Made by a program: the position numbers and the translations under genes
The notes under the pieces: model-generated
Told to the model about the DNA's origin: nothing
The model's database searches: none
What the model saw: the letters and a program-made list of their open reading frames with translations, nothing else
Source: Fictibacillus gelatini DSM 15865
Lineage (GTDB): Bacteria; Bacillota; Bacilli; Bacillales; Fictibacillaceae
DNA: 64,000 nt
Direction of reading: 5' to 3'
Assembly (NCBI RefSeq): GCF_000430745.1
Contig: NZ_AUMP01000006.1
Location: forward strand, 95,336-159,335
Part shown: piece after piece, positions 25,710 to 34,228 of the stretch
How the letters are laid out: each line of letters starts with the position of its first letter
Numbering within the stretch: the stretch's first letter is position 1

Positions 25710-28460
25710 CTATCTTGTTAGCCATACACGCATCACAGAAAAAAGCTGCTCTAATTCTAATGGCTTACTAATATAATCTGACGCACCTGCTTCAAGACAC
25801 TTTTCTCTGTCATTTCTCATTGCTTTTGCTGTTAAAGCGATAATAGGTAAATCTTCAAATGATGGATTCCCGCGAATTTTCCGCATCGTTTCATAACCGT
25901 CCATAACTGGCATCATAATATCCATTAAAATGATATCAAAGTCTTGTTTTTCTTTAATAATATTAAGACATTCGATTCCGTTATTCGCAATAACAATATT
26001 CATGCCTTCATTTTGAAGTGCCGTCTTTAAAGCAAAAATATTCCGGTTATCATCATCTACGATCAAAACATTTTTACCTTTAAAGACACTGCTTTCAGCT
26101 GGCAGAGCAAATGAAGTTTCATCATTAAAAATACTTGCCCCTACTTCTCTCATTTCCATTTCGGACAATTCCGCTGCCGCAACTTCGACCGCAGTTTCAA
26201 CAGGTTCATCCCTGTGCGCCATGCCATTTGGAAGGCTCGGGAGATAAAGGATGAATGTACTTCCTTTTCCTTCTTCGCTTTGTAGAATAATTCGTCCCCC
26301 AAGCAAATGAACAAACTCACGACAAATCGATAAACCAAGACCCGTTCCGCCATATTTCCTAACCGTTGCACCATCCGCCTGCTGGAATGCTTCAAAAACC
26401 AATCCTTGCTTATCCTTTGGGATGCCGATCCCGGTGTCTTTTACCGCAATTTCCAGCCAGTATTCAGCACCTTTTGTCGTTAGCCACCTGTCAACGTGAG
26501 ATTCTTCCGCCTGGCGAATGGTCACAGAAACGGAACCGGATTCGGTAAATTTAAAGGCATTCGACAATAAGTTTTTCATAATTTGCTGGAACCTTTTTTC
26601 GTCGGTATGGAAAATATCCGGCACGTTCGAATCTTTCATAATGCTAAATTCCAGGCCTTTTTGCTTTGCGATATGGGAAAAATTGCGTTCGAGTTGCACT
26701 GGCAGCTCGCTCATGTTCATTTCGTTGAACATCATGTCGAGCTTTCCGGCTTCCACCTTCGATAAATCAAGAATATCATTAATTAATGAAAGAAGGTCTT
26801 TGCCAGATGAATGAATGACGCGGGCAAATTCCGCCTCTTCCTCTGTCAGACTGCCGCTCGTATTTTCCGCAAGCATTTCGGAAAGAATTAGAATGCTATT
26901 AAGCGGGGTGCGCAATTCATGCGACATGTTCGCCATAAATTCGGATTTGTACTTTGAGCTAAGTGTAAGCTGTCTCGCTTTTTCTTCGAGCTCTTCCTTT
27001 GCTTTCTCGAGCTCCAGTGATCGCTCTTCTGCTTCTTCTGTTCTTTCTTCCAGCTGTTCGTTGATCATGCGCAGTTCTTCGGATTGCATATTTAATTCTT
27101 CAGATTGCGTTTGCAACTCTTCCGACTGCGCTTGAAGCTCTTCTGTCATCGCCTGTGATTCTTTCAACAGCCTTTCGATTTCCATTCGTCCGATCACACT
27201 GTTCATGGCAAGACCGAATGAATCAAGCACTTCTCTCACTAGACTCTGTTCAAGGGCGGTAAATTCGTGAAGACTTGCCATTTCAATAACCGCTATTGTC
27301 TCTCCTTCCAAAAGGATCGGGGCAATTAATAGGTTTCTCGGCCTGATCTCACCTAAACCAGATGTAATTAACCGATACTCGCCGGGGATGTCATTTATCA
27401 CGTGCATTTGCTGTTCCAACGCACATTGGCCGATCATCCCCTGGCCTAAAATGAAACTTTCTCTCCCGACATCGTTCAAAGAATCTGCATAAGCGGCTTT
27501 TTTTACATAACGTATCGTTTCTCCTTTTTCTTCCCGAAGATAAAGGGCCCCGAATGAAGCATTCGTCACCTTTGTAATTCCGGTAACGAATCTTTCCGTA
27601 AGTGCATCTAGTGAAGAAATGCCCTGATACATTGCGATCGTTTCAGCAATATTCGTCTGCAGCCAATTCCGCTGGGCAAGCACCTCCACTAATGCATTGG
27701 TTGCTTCCCCAAGATCTCTTATTTCATCCTTCGTTTTCACTTGAATGCGACCTTCAATGTTTCCTCTAGAAGTAGTCATCTGTTTAATCGTACGAACAAC
27801 CTCATTAATTGTTTTCACAATCGAGCCGGAAACGACGACAGCAATGGCGATGGATATAATAGAAAGAAGGAGAAGCAAGCCAAATAAGCCAAATTTCAAA
27901 AGGAGATTTTGATGGTCTAACCGGTCTGCCCGGGCTTTTGTCAGCGCCTTTTCCTTGCTTCTGAACGTATCAAATTGTGACCGCATTTGATCCATGTCTC
28001 TTCGGCCAATATCCGTCTTAAAAAAACGATTCAGTTCTTCCGTATGATTCGCTTTTTTTAGTTGTATGGTAGGCTCGCCAGACGTATTGATCCAATGTTC
28101 AATCGTTGATTTAATTTCTTCTAATTTTTTTTGTTGGCCCGGGTTATCCGACAGCAAATCGTATAATTGGCTGTATTCATCTTTCCATTTGGATGCTGCC
28201 GTGTTATAAGGCACAAGGTAATCCTTATTGCCCGTAATAATAAACCCCCGTTGACCGGTTTCCATATCTAATAACCGTTTTTCAATTCGACTCGTCAAAT
28301 CATAGACGGTAAGATCATGATGTATAATATAATTCCGCTCTCGCTGCAATGACGCCATCTGGTTGTTGACAGCAATAATCGAAATGACTAAACAAAGAAC
28401 AACAATTAAATTACCAAAGACGATTTTCGAACGGATACTGAACCTTTTGTTCTTTAGCAT
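25710..28460 (-). CDS. rsbK: Hybrid sensor histidine kinase, RsbK-like
   Basis: A 916-residue membrane kinase. Order: N-terminal helix (about 12-32), CHASE3-type extracellular domain, second helix (about 190-212), HAMP, GAF (about 280-425), a Glu/Gln-rich coiled coil with repeated QSEEL, HisKA with MSHELRTPLNS, HATPase with DTGIGIPKDKQG and GGTGLGLSI, and a C-terminal receiver with LIVDDD, ILMDIMMPVMDG and ISKPL. This is the B. cereus RsbK layout. It probably phosphorylates RsbY in response to stress. It heads the rsbK-rsbM transcript. Confidence 0.88.
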   Translation of the reverse strand: MLKNKRFSIRSKIVFGNLIVVLCLVISIIAVNNQMASLQRERNYIIHHDLTVYDLTSRIEKRLLDMETGQRGFIITGNKDYLVPYNTAASKWKDEYSQLYDLLSDNPGQQKKLEEIKSTIEHWINTSGEPTIQLKKANHTEELNRFFKTDIGRRDMDQMRSQFDTFRSKEKALTKARADRLDHQNLLLKFGLFGLLLLLSIISIAIAVVVSGSIVKTINEVVRTIKQMTTSRGNIEGRIQVKTKDEIRDLGEATNALVEVLAQRNWLQTNIAETIAMYQGISSLDALTERFVTGITKVTNASFGALYLREEKGETIRYVKKAAYADSLNDVGRESFILGQGMIGQCALEQQMHVINDIPGEYRLITSGLGEIRPRNLLIAPILLEGETIAVIEMASLHEFTALEQSLVREVLDSFGLAMNSVIGRMEIERLLKESQAMTEELQAQSEELQTQSEELNMQSEELRMINEQLEERTEEAEERSLELEKAKEELEEKARQLTLSSKYKSEFMANMSHELRTPLNSILILSEMLAENTSGSLTEEEAEFARVIHSSGKDLLSLINDILDLSKVEAGKLDMMFNEMNMSELPVQLERNFSHIAKQKGLEFSIMKDSNVPDIFHTDEKRFQQIMKNLLSNAFKFTESGSVSVTIRQAEESHVDRWLTTKGAEYWLEIAVKDTGIGIPKDKQGLVFEAFQQADGATVRKYGGTGLGLSICREFVHLLGGRIILQSEEGKGSTFILYLPSLPNGMAHRDEPVETAVEVAAAELSEMEMREVGASIFNDETSFALPAESSVFKGKNVLIVDDDNRNIFALKTALQNEGMNIVIANNGIECLNIIKEKQDFDIILMDIMMPVMDGYETMRKIRGNPSFEDLPIIALTAKAMRNDREKCLEAGASDYISKPLELEQLFSVMRVWLTR

Positions 28461-28616
28461 TTTAGTACCCTACCTTCATTAAAAGCTTCTGCCATAATTA
28501 TAACCGCATCTATCGGGTTTGGATAGAAGAAAATGGATTTCCAATCGGGTTAAAAAAGACGGTTTATGCCTGTCAGCACCCTTTTACTACCAGAATCCAT
28601 ACCCCGATAAGAACAA
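28461..28616. other. Intergenic upstream of rsbK
   Basis: No gene or clear promoter was recognised; GAAGGTAGGG precedes the rsbK start codon. Confidence 0.4.
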
Positions 28617-28662
28617 CAAAAAACTTGCGATATTGCCTGGAAGGTCTTTCGCAAGTTTTTTA
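28617..28662. terminator. Terminator beside the Spo0E-like remnant
   Basis: AAAAAACTTGCGA pairs with TCGCAAGTTTTTT around a 20-base loop, with T-runs on both strands. Confidence 0.85.
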
Positions 28663-28817
28663 TTTCATACATTTATGATACTCATTTAAGAGATTGTCCA
28701 GGTTCTTGCTTATGGAAATAAGTTTGGGATCAGAAAGGGCCATAGTTTCGCGCTTTCGTACATTTCTTGTCGTACTTTATCAATCTGCTCTGAAAGATTA
28801 GTCACTTCTTTGCTCAC
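28661..28817 (-). pseudogene. Spo0E-family aspartyl-phosphate phosphatase, frameshifted
   Basis: The first frame starts at GTG 28817 after AAGGAG and reads MSKEVTNLSEQIDKVRQEMY and ESAK. The homologous continuation is in the next frame: MALSDPKLISISKNLDNLLN then EYHKCMK. Joined, they form a Spo0E-like helical hairpin of about 50 residues with the SxxLD signature as SKNLD. One missing base near 28750 breaks it. Intact members remove phosphate from Spo0A and delay sporulation. The frame as it stands ends after LFP, so the product would be inactive. Confidence 0.75.
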
Positions 28818-28832
28818 TTATTGATCTCCTTA

Positions 28833-28949
28833 CTATTGATTTGATAGAAGATGTCGATGTCGCTCTTTTTGAAGTACGGCAACGGCAAATAATAAAAGGT
28901 AACGCTCACGAGGAGTGAGTCGTAGCCAGTCTTTGACTTTATACTTCAT
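28833..28949 (-). CDS. 38-residue small basic protein upstream of the Spo0E-like remnant
   Basis: ATG at 28949 follows AAAGGGGCGGGCGG. The product begins MKYKVKDWLRLTPRERYLLL and is strongly basic toward its end (KERHRHLL). It is 15 bases ahead of the Spo0E-like start in the same direction, so both may share a message. No family recognised. Confidence 0.45.
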   Translation of the reverse strand: MKYKVKDWLRLTPRERYLLLFAVAVLQKERHRHLLSNQ

Positions 28950-29216
28950 TTTTAACCGCCCGCCCCTTTCTAGCAAAAATAGACAATATCTATTATTTGT
29001 ATTACCGCATTGTTTACCTATAAAACTTTTTTATTCCGAAAAGTTTTTTACAAATTCCATTAAAAAGTAACAGAAACCCCCAATCTTTTCTTCGTTCTTT
29101 TGTCGGCTTTTGTTAGTTGATGGGGACAAAATACGAAGGTTGGAAAAAGATGTAGAAAAGTTTTTATCTTTAAGGTCAAAGGTAGATTTCCCTTTCTACG
29201 GCAACATTTAATAAAA

Positions 29217-29243
29217 GTTTAAGAGCATACTATCGGCGGGGAT
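29217..29243 (+). promoter_or_regulatory. Sigma-B-like promoter
   Basis: GTTTAA (29217-29222), 15-base spacer, GGGGAT (29238-29243). It compares with the sigma-B consensus GTTTAA-N13/15-GGGWAW with one mismatch. It points at a tiny ORF and a terminator only. Confidence 0.5.
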
Positions 29244-29279
29244 GTAACTGTAGAAACTAAAGAAATGAGGATGACCATT

Positions 29280-29303
29280 ATGAGCGAAAAAATTGATGAA
29301 TAA
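29280..29303 (+). CDS. 7-codon ORF behind a sigma-B-like promoter (relic or small RNA)
   Basis: ATG at 29280 after GAGGATG reads MSEKIDE and stops at 29301, directly against the terminator stem. It may be the stub of a lost stress gene, or the transcript (about 29250-29343) may act as a small RNA. Confidence 0.35.
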   Translation: MSEKIDE

Positions 29304-29343
29304 AGAGAGTGCCTAAAAACATCACTTTTTAGGCACCCTCTCC
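29304..29343. terminator. Bidirectional terminator
   Basis: GAGAGTGCCTAAAAA pairs with TTTTTAGGCACCCTC (one mismatch). It ends the short plus-strand transcript and the SDR gene on the minus strand. Confidence 0.85.
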
Positions 29344-29363
29344 GTTGCTATAATTAACTTAAA

Positions 29364-30242
29364 CTATCCATTGATGACTTGTCCGCCGTTTATGTGAAGA
29401 ACTTGTCCTGACATATAAGATGAATCTTCCGATGCTAAAAAAACGTAGGCAGGAGCCAGCTCTTTCGGTTGCCCCGGGCGTTTCATCGGAGTGTTTTGTC
29501 CCCAATTTTCCAGCTTGTCTTCTGGAAAAGTTGCCGGAATTAAAGGTGTCCATATCGGGCCTGGCGCAACTCCGTTTACTCGAATACCTTTTTCTAAAAT
29601 CTCTTGATTTTGAGACAATGCCCGGGTAAAGGAAACAATTGCCCCTTTTGTCGATGAATAATCTAAAAGGATAGGGTTTCCTTGATAAGCGGTAATGGAA
29701 GTTGTATTAATGATTGCACTTCCCTCTCCTAAGTGCTTCATTGATGCCTTTGTCAAATAAAACATCGAATAAACATTTGTCCTAAAGGTCCGATCAAGTT
29801 GCTCTGCGGTAATCTCTCCAATTTTCTCACAGACATGTTGCTCTCCTGCATTATTTACAAGAATATCTAGACGCCCAAAGTGATTCACTGTTTGTTTAAC
29901 GACTTGTTGACAGAAATATTCATCACCTACATCTCCGGCAAAGGCTAAACATTTTTGATCTTGTTCTTCAACGAGACGTTTCGTTTTTTCCGCATCACCA
30001 TGGGCCTCATAATAAACAATAGCGACATCTGCTCCTTCTTTAGCATAAGCCAGGGCTACCGCCTGACCGATGCCACTATCGCCGCCCGTTATAATAGCGA
30101 CTTTCCCTTTTAATTTCCCGCTGCCTATATAATTGTCATTTTCTATCTCAGGATGAGGGTTCATTTCTGATTGAATATCAGGTATCAAGTAATTATATTG
30201 CGGTTTTTGTGTTTTCCATTCTTGACGATCGGCGTTTTCCAT
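29364..30242 (-). CDS. SDR oxidoreductase, YdaD/YhxC-type general stress protein
   Basis: A 292-residue classical SDR with an N-terminal extension of about 45 residues, as in the Bacillus YdaD/YhdF/YhxC group. Motifs: TGGDSGIG, NNAGEQH, catalytic Ser in INTTSITAYQG, Tyr-x3-Lys in YSSTKGA, and PGPIWTPLIP. The conserved N-terminal PQYNYLIP-like segment is present. A sigma-B-like promoter lies 36 bases upstream, in line with the sigma-B control of YdaD (Gsp39) in B. subtilis. Substrate unknown. Confidence 0.88.
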   Translation of the reverse strand: MENADRQEWKTQKPQYNYLIPDIQSEMNPHPEIENDNYIGSGKLKGKVAIITGGDSGIGQAVALAYAKEGADVAIVYYEAHGDAEKTKRLVEEQDQKCLAFAGDVGDEYFCQQVVKQTVNHFGRLDILVNNAGEQHVCEKIGEITAEQLDRTFRTNVYSMFYLTKASMKHLGEGSAIINTTSITAYQGNPILLDYSSTKGAIVSFTRALSQNQEILEKGIRVNGVAPGPIWTPLIPATFPEDKLENWGQNTPMKRPGQPKELAPAYVFLASEDSSYMSGQVLHINGGQVING

Positions 30243-30277
30243 TTTATCTCTCCTTTTTATAAGCTACTATAATCCCC

Positions 30278-30303
30278 TTTCCCATTGAAATTTAATTTAA
30301 AAC
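30278..30303 (-). promoter_or_regulatory. Sigma-B-like promoter of the stress SDR
   Basis: On the minus strand GTTTTA (30298-30303), 14-base spacer, GGGAAA (30278-30283). Close to the B. subtilis sigma-B consensus and correctly placed for the SDR gene. Confidence 0.7.
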
Positions 30304-30424
30304 GGATAATTTACTATTTTAATAAATCATTTTATAGGAGAAATTACACCGAAGCTGTTATAGAACGTACTAAGAACCGAAAAAGTTCCTGTAAATAGGT
30401 GAGTCGTAACTTTTAATTACGATA

Positions 30425-30446
30425 AGTGACAGCTATGTTGTTATCC
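30425..30446 (+). repeat. Dispersed motif, copy 1 (AGCTATGTTGTTA)
   Basis: AGTGACAGCTATGTTGTTAT at about 30425-30444. The 13-base core recurs at 60677-60689 and, inverted, at 61664-61676. Confidence 0.55.
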
Positions 30447-30472
30447 CCCGTATTGACCATGAAATTCAGCGC

Positions 30473-31783
30473 TCACTTCACGATCGGGAATTGTTGGAAG
30501 ACAGTTTTCTTAGGAGTAGGATAGACTTCCCTTCCAGCAACCGAATTAATAATGGTTTGATTGCGCAATACGGAAAGACCAAGGTTAGTCGCGCTGGCTC
30601 CATGAGAATGCTCTATGTTCGTTAATGTGTACAAATGATAAGGGCGTTCTTGTTTAAAAACAATCCGATAATCTTTTGTTACTTTAAACCTGTTTTCATC
30701 CTCCCACTCTATTTTATCGCGAAATCGATCAAGCCATTCCGGGATGAAAGGTTTATAACCGGTAGCTAAAATGACTTTATCCGATTCATACGTAAAACTT
30801 TGATCTTCCCGAGATTCCCGACAAATCAACTTATACCCCTTGTTGCTTCTTTCAATTTTATTCACTTCCGTTTGCGGTTGAATGGTCACCGCCAATTCCT
30901 CATCAATTGAACGGTGATAAAGAAGATGATAGATTTTTTTAAGCGTTTCTGGATCCACTCCATTTCGTAACTGATCCAGTTCATCAAGCGCATGCATTCG
31001 TTCATCAAACGATTGCCGATGGAAATATTCCACGTACTCTGGAGAAAAAATTTCCCTTCCAAGCTTCGCCGCTTCTTTTTGGAAAAATCCCGGTGAACGG
31101 GTGAACCAGGTTAAATGATATCCGTGTTTTCTTTGGTCAAAAAGCAAATCATAAAATACTTCTGAGGCACTTTGCCCGGATCCTACAACTGTTACGGAAC
31201 TTGCTTTTTTCACATTTTCTTCCCGATAAAGATACTGGCTCGTATGGAGAATATCCTTTTGAGAATGCCCTTGCATTCCCTCTGGTATAAGTGGTACGCT
31301 ACCCGTTCCTAAAACAAGGTGACGTGAAAAGTAATGCTCTTCCTTATCTGTTTCTTTATTTAAAACCATTACTTCATAATGAGGTTCATCTACTGTATCA
31401 TGATCAATGATATCAACAACTTGATGCCCGAAATGGCAATGTTTCAAATTCGATGCTACCCATTGGCAATAGTCGTTGTATTCTCTCCTCGGTATCTCAA
31501 ACCGGTTAAAAAAGTAAAATTGGTAGAGGCGATGATGTTTATGTAAATAATTTAAAAAAGTATGTTGGCTTGTTGGATCGGCAAATGTCACTAAATCCGC
31601 TATAAAAGGTGATTGTAAATCAGTGCCTTCTAGCAACATACCAGGGTGCCATTCAAATTCCTTATTTTGTTCAAAAAATAAAGCGTTCATTTCTGGAACA
31701 GTATCAGTCAGTGCTGCCAGGCTAAGATTAAACGGCCCAATACCTATACCAATGAGGTCATAGATTTTATGATTAGTTGCCAT
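30473..31783 (-). CDS. Lysine/ornithine N-monooxygenase (IucD/SidA type), orphan
   Basis: A 436-residue flavin N-hydroxylase that adds an OH to the side-chain amine of lysine or ornithine for hydroxamate siderophores. FAD site GIGIGPFNLSLAAL, NADPH site VVGSGQSASEVFYDL, and the C-terminal ATGYKPFIP are all in place. Its closest named relatives are IucD-like L-lysine 6-monooxygenases. No siderophore synthetase, transporter or Fur box is visible around it, so it is either a remnant of a siderophore locus or works with genes elsewhere. Confidence 0.85.
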   Translation of the reverse strand: MATNHKIYDLIGIGIGPFNLSLAALTDTVPEMNALFFEQNKEFEWHPGMLLEGTDLQSPFIADLVTFADPTSQHTFLNYLHKHHRLYQFYFFNRFEIPRREYNDYCQWVASNLKHCHFGHQVVDIIDHDTVDEPHYEVMVLNKETDKEEHYFSRHLVLGTGSVPLIPEGMQGHSQKDILHTSQYLYREENVKKASSVTVVGSGQSASEVFYDLLFDQRKHGYHLTWFTRSPGFFQKEAAKLGREIFSPEYVEYFHRQSFDERMHALDELDQLRNGVDPETLKKIYHLLYHRSIDEELAVTIQPQTEVNKIERSNKGYKLICRESREDQSFTYESDKVILATGYKPFIPEWLDRFRDKIEWEDENRFKVTKDYRIVFKQERPYHLYTLTNIEHSHGASATNLGLSVLRNQTIINSVAGREVYPTPKKTVFQQFPIVK

Positions 31784-31870
31784 TTCCCTCTTCCTTTCTT
31801 TCGTACATCGAATTTCTATTTGTTACTAAAACACCCGGATTAAAAGGTTATTATGCTCGTTTTGACAAAT

Positions 31871-31917
31871 AAGGAGTGCCTAAGAAAGAAAAATCTTTTC
31901 CAGGGCACTCCTCTTTA
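31871..31917. terminator. Terminator-like hairpin
   Basis: AGGAGTGCC pairs with GGGCACTCCT around a structured loop with an AAAGA/TCTTT inner stem. It lies beyond the stop of the small membrane gene on the minus strand. Confidence 0.6.
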
Positions 31918-31939
31918 TCCTATTAGCTAGGGCATTCAT

Positions 31940-32086
31940 TCATCTTCGTCCCGTTCCCTGGACAAGGCGAACAATAAGTACGATCAGAGCAATGACAAGA
32001 AGAAGGTGAATTAATCCTCCCCCAATATGAAAAGAGAAACCGAGCAACCAGAGAATAATTAAAAGTACTAAAATGGTCCAAAGCAT
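31940..32086 (-). CDS. lmo0937-family small membrane protein
   Basis: A 48-residue hydrophobic peptide beginning MLWTILVLLIILWLLGFSFH and continuing IGGGLIHLLLVIAL, then a basic tail ending GTGRR. It makes two helices joined by the HIGGG turn, the pattern of the lmo0937 family (DUF5670). ATG at 32086 follows AAAGGAAG. A sigma-B-like promoter lies 60 bases upstream, and the Listeria member is known as sigma-B dependent, which fits. Function unknown, presumably envelope stress. Confidence 0.85.
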   Translation of the reverse strand: MLWTILVLLIILWLLGFSFHIGGGLIHLLLVIALIVLIVRLVQGTGRR

Positions 32087-32145
32087 CGTTATCTTCCTTT
32101 CGTAATTTTTTTATCAATTCATTCCGAAATGGATTTAATCTGAAA

Positions 32146-32171
32146 TTACCCGAAAGATAAGTATTCGAAAC
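32146..32171 (-). promoter_or_regulatory. Sigma-B-like promoter of the lmo0937-family gene
   Basis: On the minus strand GTTTCG (32166-32171), 14-base spacer, GGGTAA (32146-32151). Confidence 0.65.
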
Positions 32172-32199
32172 TAATATTTTTTCAACCCGATGATTGGCT

Positions 32200-32466
32200 T
32201 TATTCTGGCGTTTTCTCCAAATAACTTATCGCCGTTTGGAGCAAAGCAGGAAAATGTTCAGGGAAGAAATGCCCGAGTCCTGGTTCTACTACTAGTTTGC
32301 AAGGAATAGGATTCGCTTCAAAAACCGGCATTAACTCAAGTACCTTCAAATAATAAGGATCTTTATCCCCTGTTATGATGCAACCTTTTAAGTTTGGATT
32401 ATGATTTTCTTTTAGCAGATTTTCAAAAGATGAAATATCTTTAATCGCTGGAATTGTACGGAACAA
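32200..32466 (-). pseudogene. Alpha/beta hydrolase, C-terminal fragment
   Basis: About 90 residues equal to the last third of an alpha/beta hydrolase. It contains ITGDKDPYY (catalytic Asp region) and GLGHFFPEHFP (catalytic His). The nucleophile and the N-terminal half are absent, and an in-frame stop lies just upstream. No ribosome site precedes the TTG at 32466. A remnant. Confidence 0.7.
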
Positions 32467-32638
32467 TAGAATTTTCGTTACGTATTACTTGTATATTCAA
32501 TATTTCACACACTTTAATTCCCCCGTTTTTATACCCGATTGTTTATTCTTTTATTTCTTCTAACAATTAAGTTAATATCCTTTTCTTTTATAGAATGCGC
32601 TGGTGAATAATTCAAACCAATCTTCCTTCTATAAAAGA

Positions 32639-32672
32639 AAGCAGATAAGCTATATCAAGCTTATCTGCTTCT
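32639..32672. terminator. Terminator of the lost MFS copy
   Basis: AAGCAGATAAGCT pairs with AGCTTATCTGCTT around a 6-base loop. It lies just beyond the MFS relic on the minus strand. Confidence 0.75.
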
Positions 32673-32690
32673 TGTTAATTGCGAATTACC

Positions 32691-32760
32691 TCTTCGATTT
32701 TTTTCTAGGCTGTCATGCGGAATAACGAGATTATGAAAAGGTTGCCAATACTAAATAGAA
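32691..32760 (-). pseudogene. Relic of the 3' end of a second MFS gene
   Basis: On the minus strand the frame reads ELSGILFSIGNLFIISLFRM then TA and a stop. The intact MFS gene next door ends EVSGILFIIGMLFILPLFRM TA plus eight residues. The nucleotide match runs for about 70 bases. Only the last helix of the old copy and its terminator survive. Confidence 0.75.
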
Positions 32761-32763
32761 TTC

Positions 32764-32826
32764 CCGACAGCTCAAACGGACAAAATTTTACCTTCGCCAC
32801 TTATTTTTGTCCTTGAGACGCGGTCT
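32764..32826. repeat. Stray copy of the 51-bp repeat family
   Basis: GGACAAAA, then TTTTTGTCCTTGAGAC, then TATTGGACA: the same words as in the 48.5-kb array, in about one and a quarter units. Read on the minus strand one frame gives MSNRPRLKDKNK, close to the SDRTGLKDK reading of the main array. Confidence 0.7.
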
Positions 32827-32874
32827 ATTGGACATTGATATGGCTTTTTAGGTCAGCTTTTTTCATTAATTATA

Positions 32875-34122
32875 CTAACTTGCCTCTTCCGTTTTTTTCT
32901 GTGCTGTCATGCGGAATAACGGCAATATGAAAAGCATGCCAATAATGAACAATATGCCTGACACTTCATACATCGCAACAAGTGAGAAGTCCTGTTTCAA
33001 TTTGCCTGCCAAGCTCATTGTGACGACCATTGAGCCTGTGAACAATGGGCTTAAAATACCGTTGACGCGTCCGACGAACTCACTTTCTGTATTTTGCAAG
33101 ATCATCGTATTAATTCCAATCTGGATGCAAGGAAGCATCAACCCGCTGAAAAATTGGGCAACTAAAGTCAGCCATAAGATCGTCGATAGACCGGAAATAC
33201 TGATGCCGATTGCATTGACAAGCATCCCGAGGGCCAACAGCTTCTGCGGAGCGACCGTTTTCGCAAACATCATAGCAAACGCGCCGCCCAAAATCATTCC
33301 GGCTCCATTGACCGTCATCAGCCATTGCAAATTTTCCTTATGCAAGCCTAACCGTTCAATTATAAGCAAAATGTTCAGCGGTTGAATGAGCCCGATTCCT
33401 AACCCGGCTGCGATAAAGCATATGCCCAGAAGAACAAGCTCTTTCTTTGATAAAACATAACGAATCCCACTAGCCATTTCTTCCACCAGTGTCGTTTTTG
33501 GCTTGTCTTTATCGATGTTCGGATCCGCCGGCAGAAAAGTTAATGAGGCAGCAGAAAACAGAAAAGCGATGCCTGTTAATGCAATGGCTACATTAATTCC
33601 AAACGTCTGAAACACTAATGTTCCAATCATCGGTCCGAGAATCATGAAAACAGCAAAAATCGTTTGATATATCGACATCCCTGCCTGCATCTGTTCCGCT
33701 GATAAATGAAGTTTAAACAGTTTCATGCCCGACGGCTGGGAAAACTGCGACAAAATGGCCGAAATAAGTGTTACAAAGAACACGACTTTCCACGTACTAA
33801 ACATCAATGTGGCTAGAACGGCAAACACCGACACAGCGCTTAAAATATCGCACCAGACCATGGTCCGTTTCGGACGCCAGCGATCGGCAAACGCGCCCCC
33901 GATAAATGAAAAAATAAAAATCGGAGCGAATTCGGCAACATATATCATCGAAATTGCAAACGGATCACCGCCTGTTTTCTCCGTTACAAATAGCAGGACG
34001 GAAAAATTGCGAATCCAAATGCCGATTTGCAAAAACACTCCCGAAATGAGGATGGCCTGAACAAACCGATTACGAAACAAATCGGACATTTTTGAAGATG
34101 GTGCCCTATCTTCTTTCAACAT
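32875..34122 (-). CDS. MFS exporter (MFS_3 type)
   Basis: A 415-residue transporter with about 12 helices. It has motif A-like GGAFADRWRPKR and a mid-protein IRYVLSKKELVLLG loop typical of the MFS_3 group, which includes YfiS of B. subtilis. ATG at 34122 follows AAGGAGG. The 220-base leader contains a large terminator-like hairpin (34229-34319). A tetR-type gene lies upstream in the same direction but the MFS gene has its own promoter. Substrate unknown. Confidence 0.85.
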   Translation of the reverse strand: MLKEDRAPSSKMSDLFRNRFVQAILISGVFLQIGIWIRNFSVLLFVTEKTGGDPFAISMIYVAEFAPIFIFSFIGGAFADRWRPKRTMVWCDILSAVSVFAVLATLMFSTWKVVFFVTLISAILSQFSQPSGMKLFKLHLSAEQMQAGMSIYQTIFAVFMILGPMIGTLVFQTFGINVAIALTGIAFLFSAASLTFLPADPNIDKDKPKTTLVEEMASGIRYVLSKKELVLLGICFIAAGLGIGLIQPLNILLIIERLGLHKENLQWLMTVNGAGMILGGAFAMMFAKTVAPQKLLALGMLVNAIGISISGLSTILWLTLVAQFFSGLMLPCIQIGINTMILQNTESEFVGRVNGILSPLFTGSMVVTMSLAGKLKQDFSLVAMYEVSGILFIIGMLFILPLFRMTAQKKTEEAS

Positions 34123-34228
34123 AAAAAAACCTCCTTATCCACTTGACTGAATAGGAGTTTAGGGCATTTAGGGACAAATAGACACAACAAACCCGTATTA
34201 CTGAACTACTAACATCTCTGTGTCCTAT

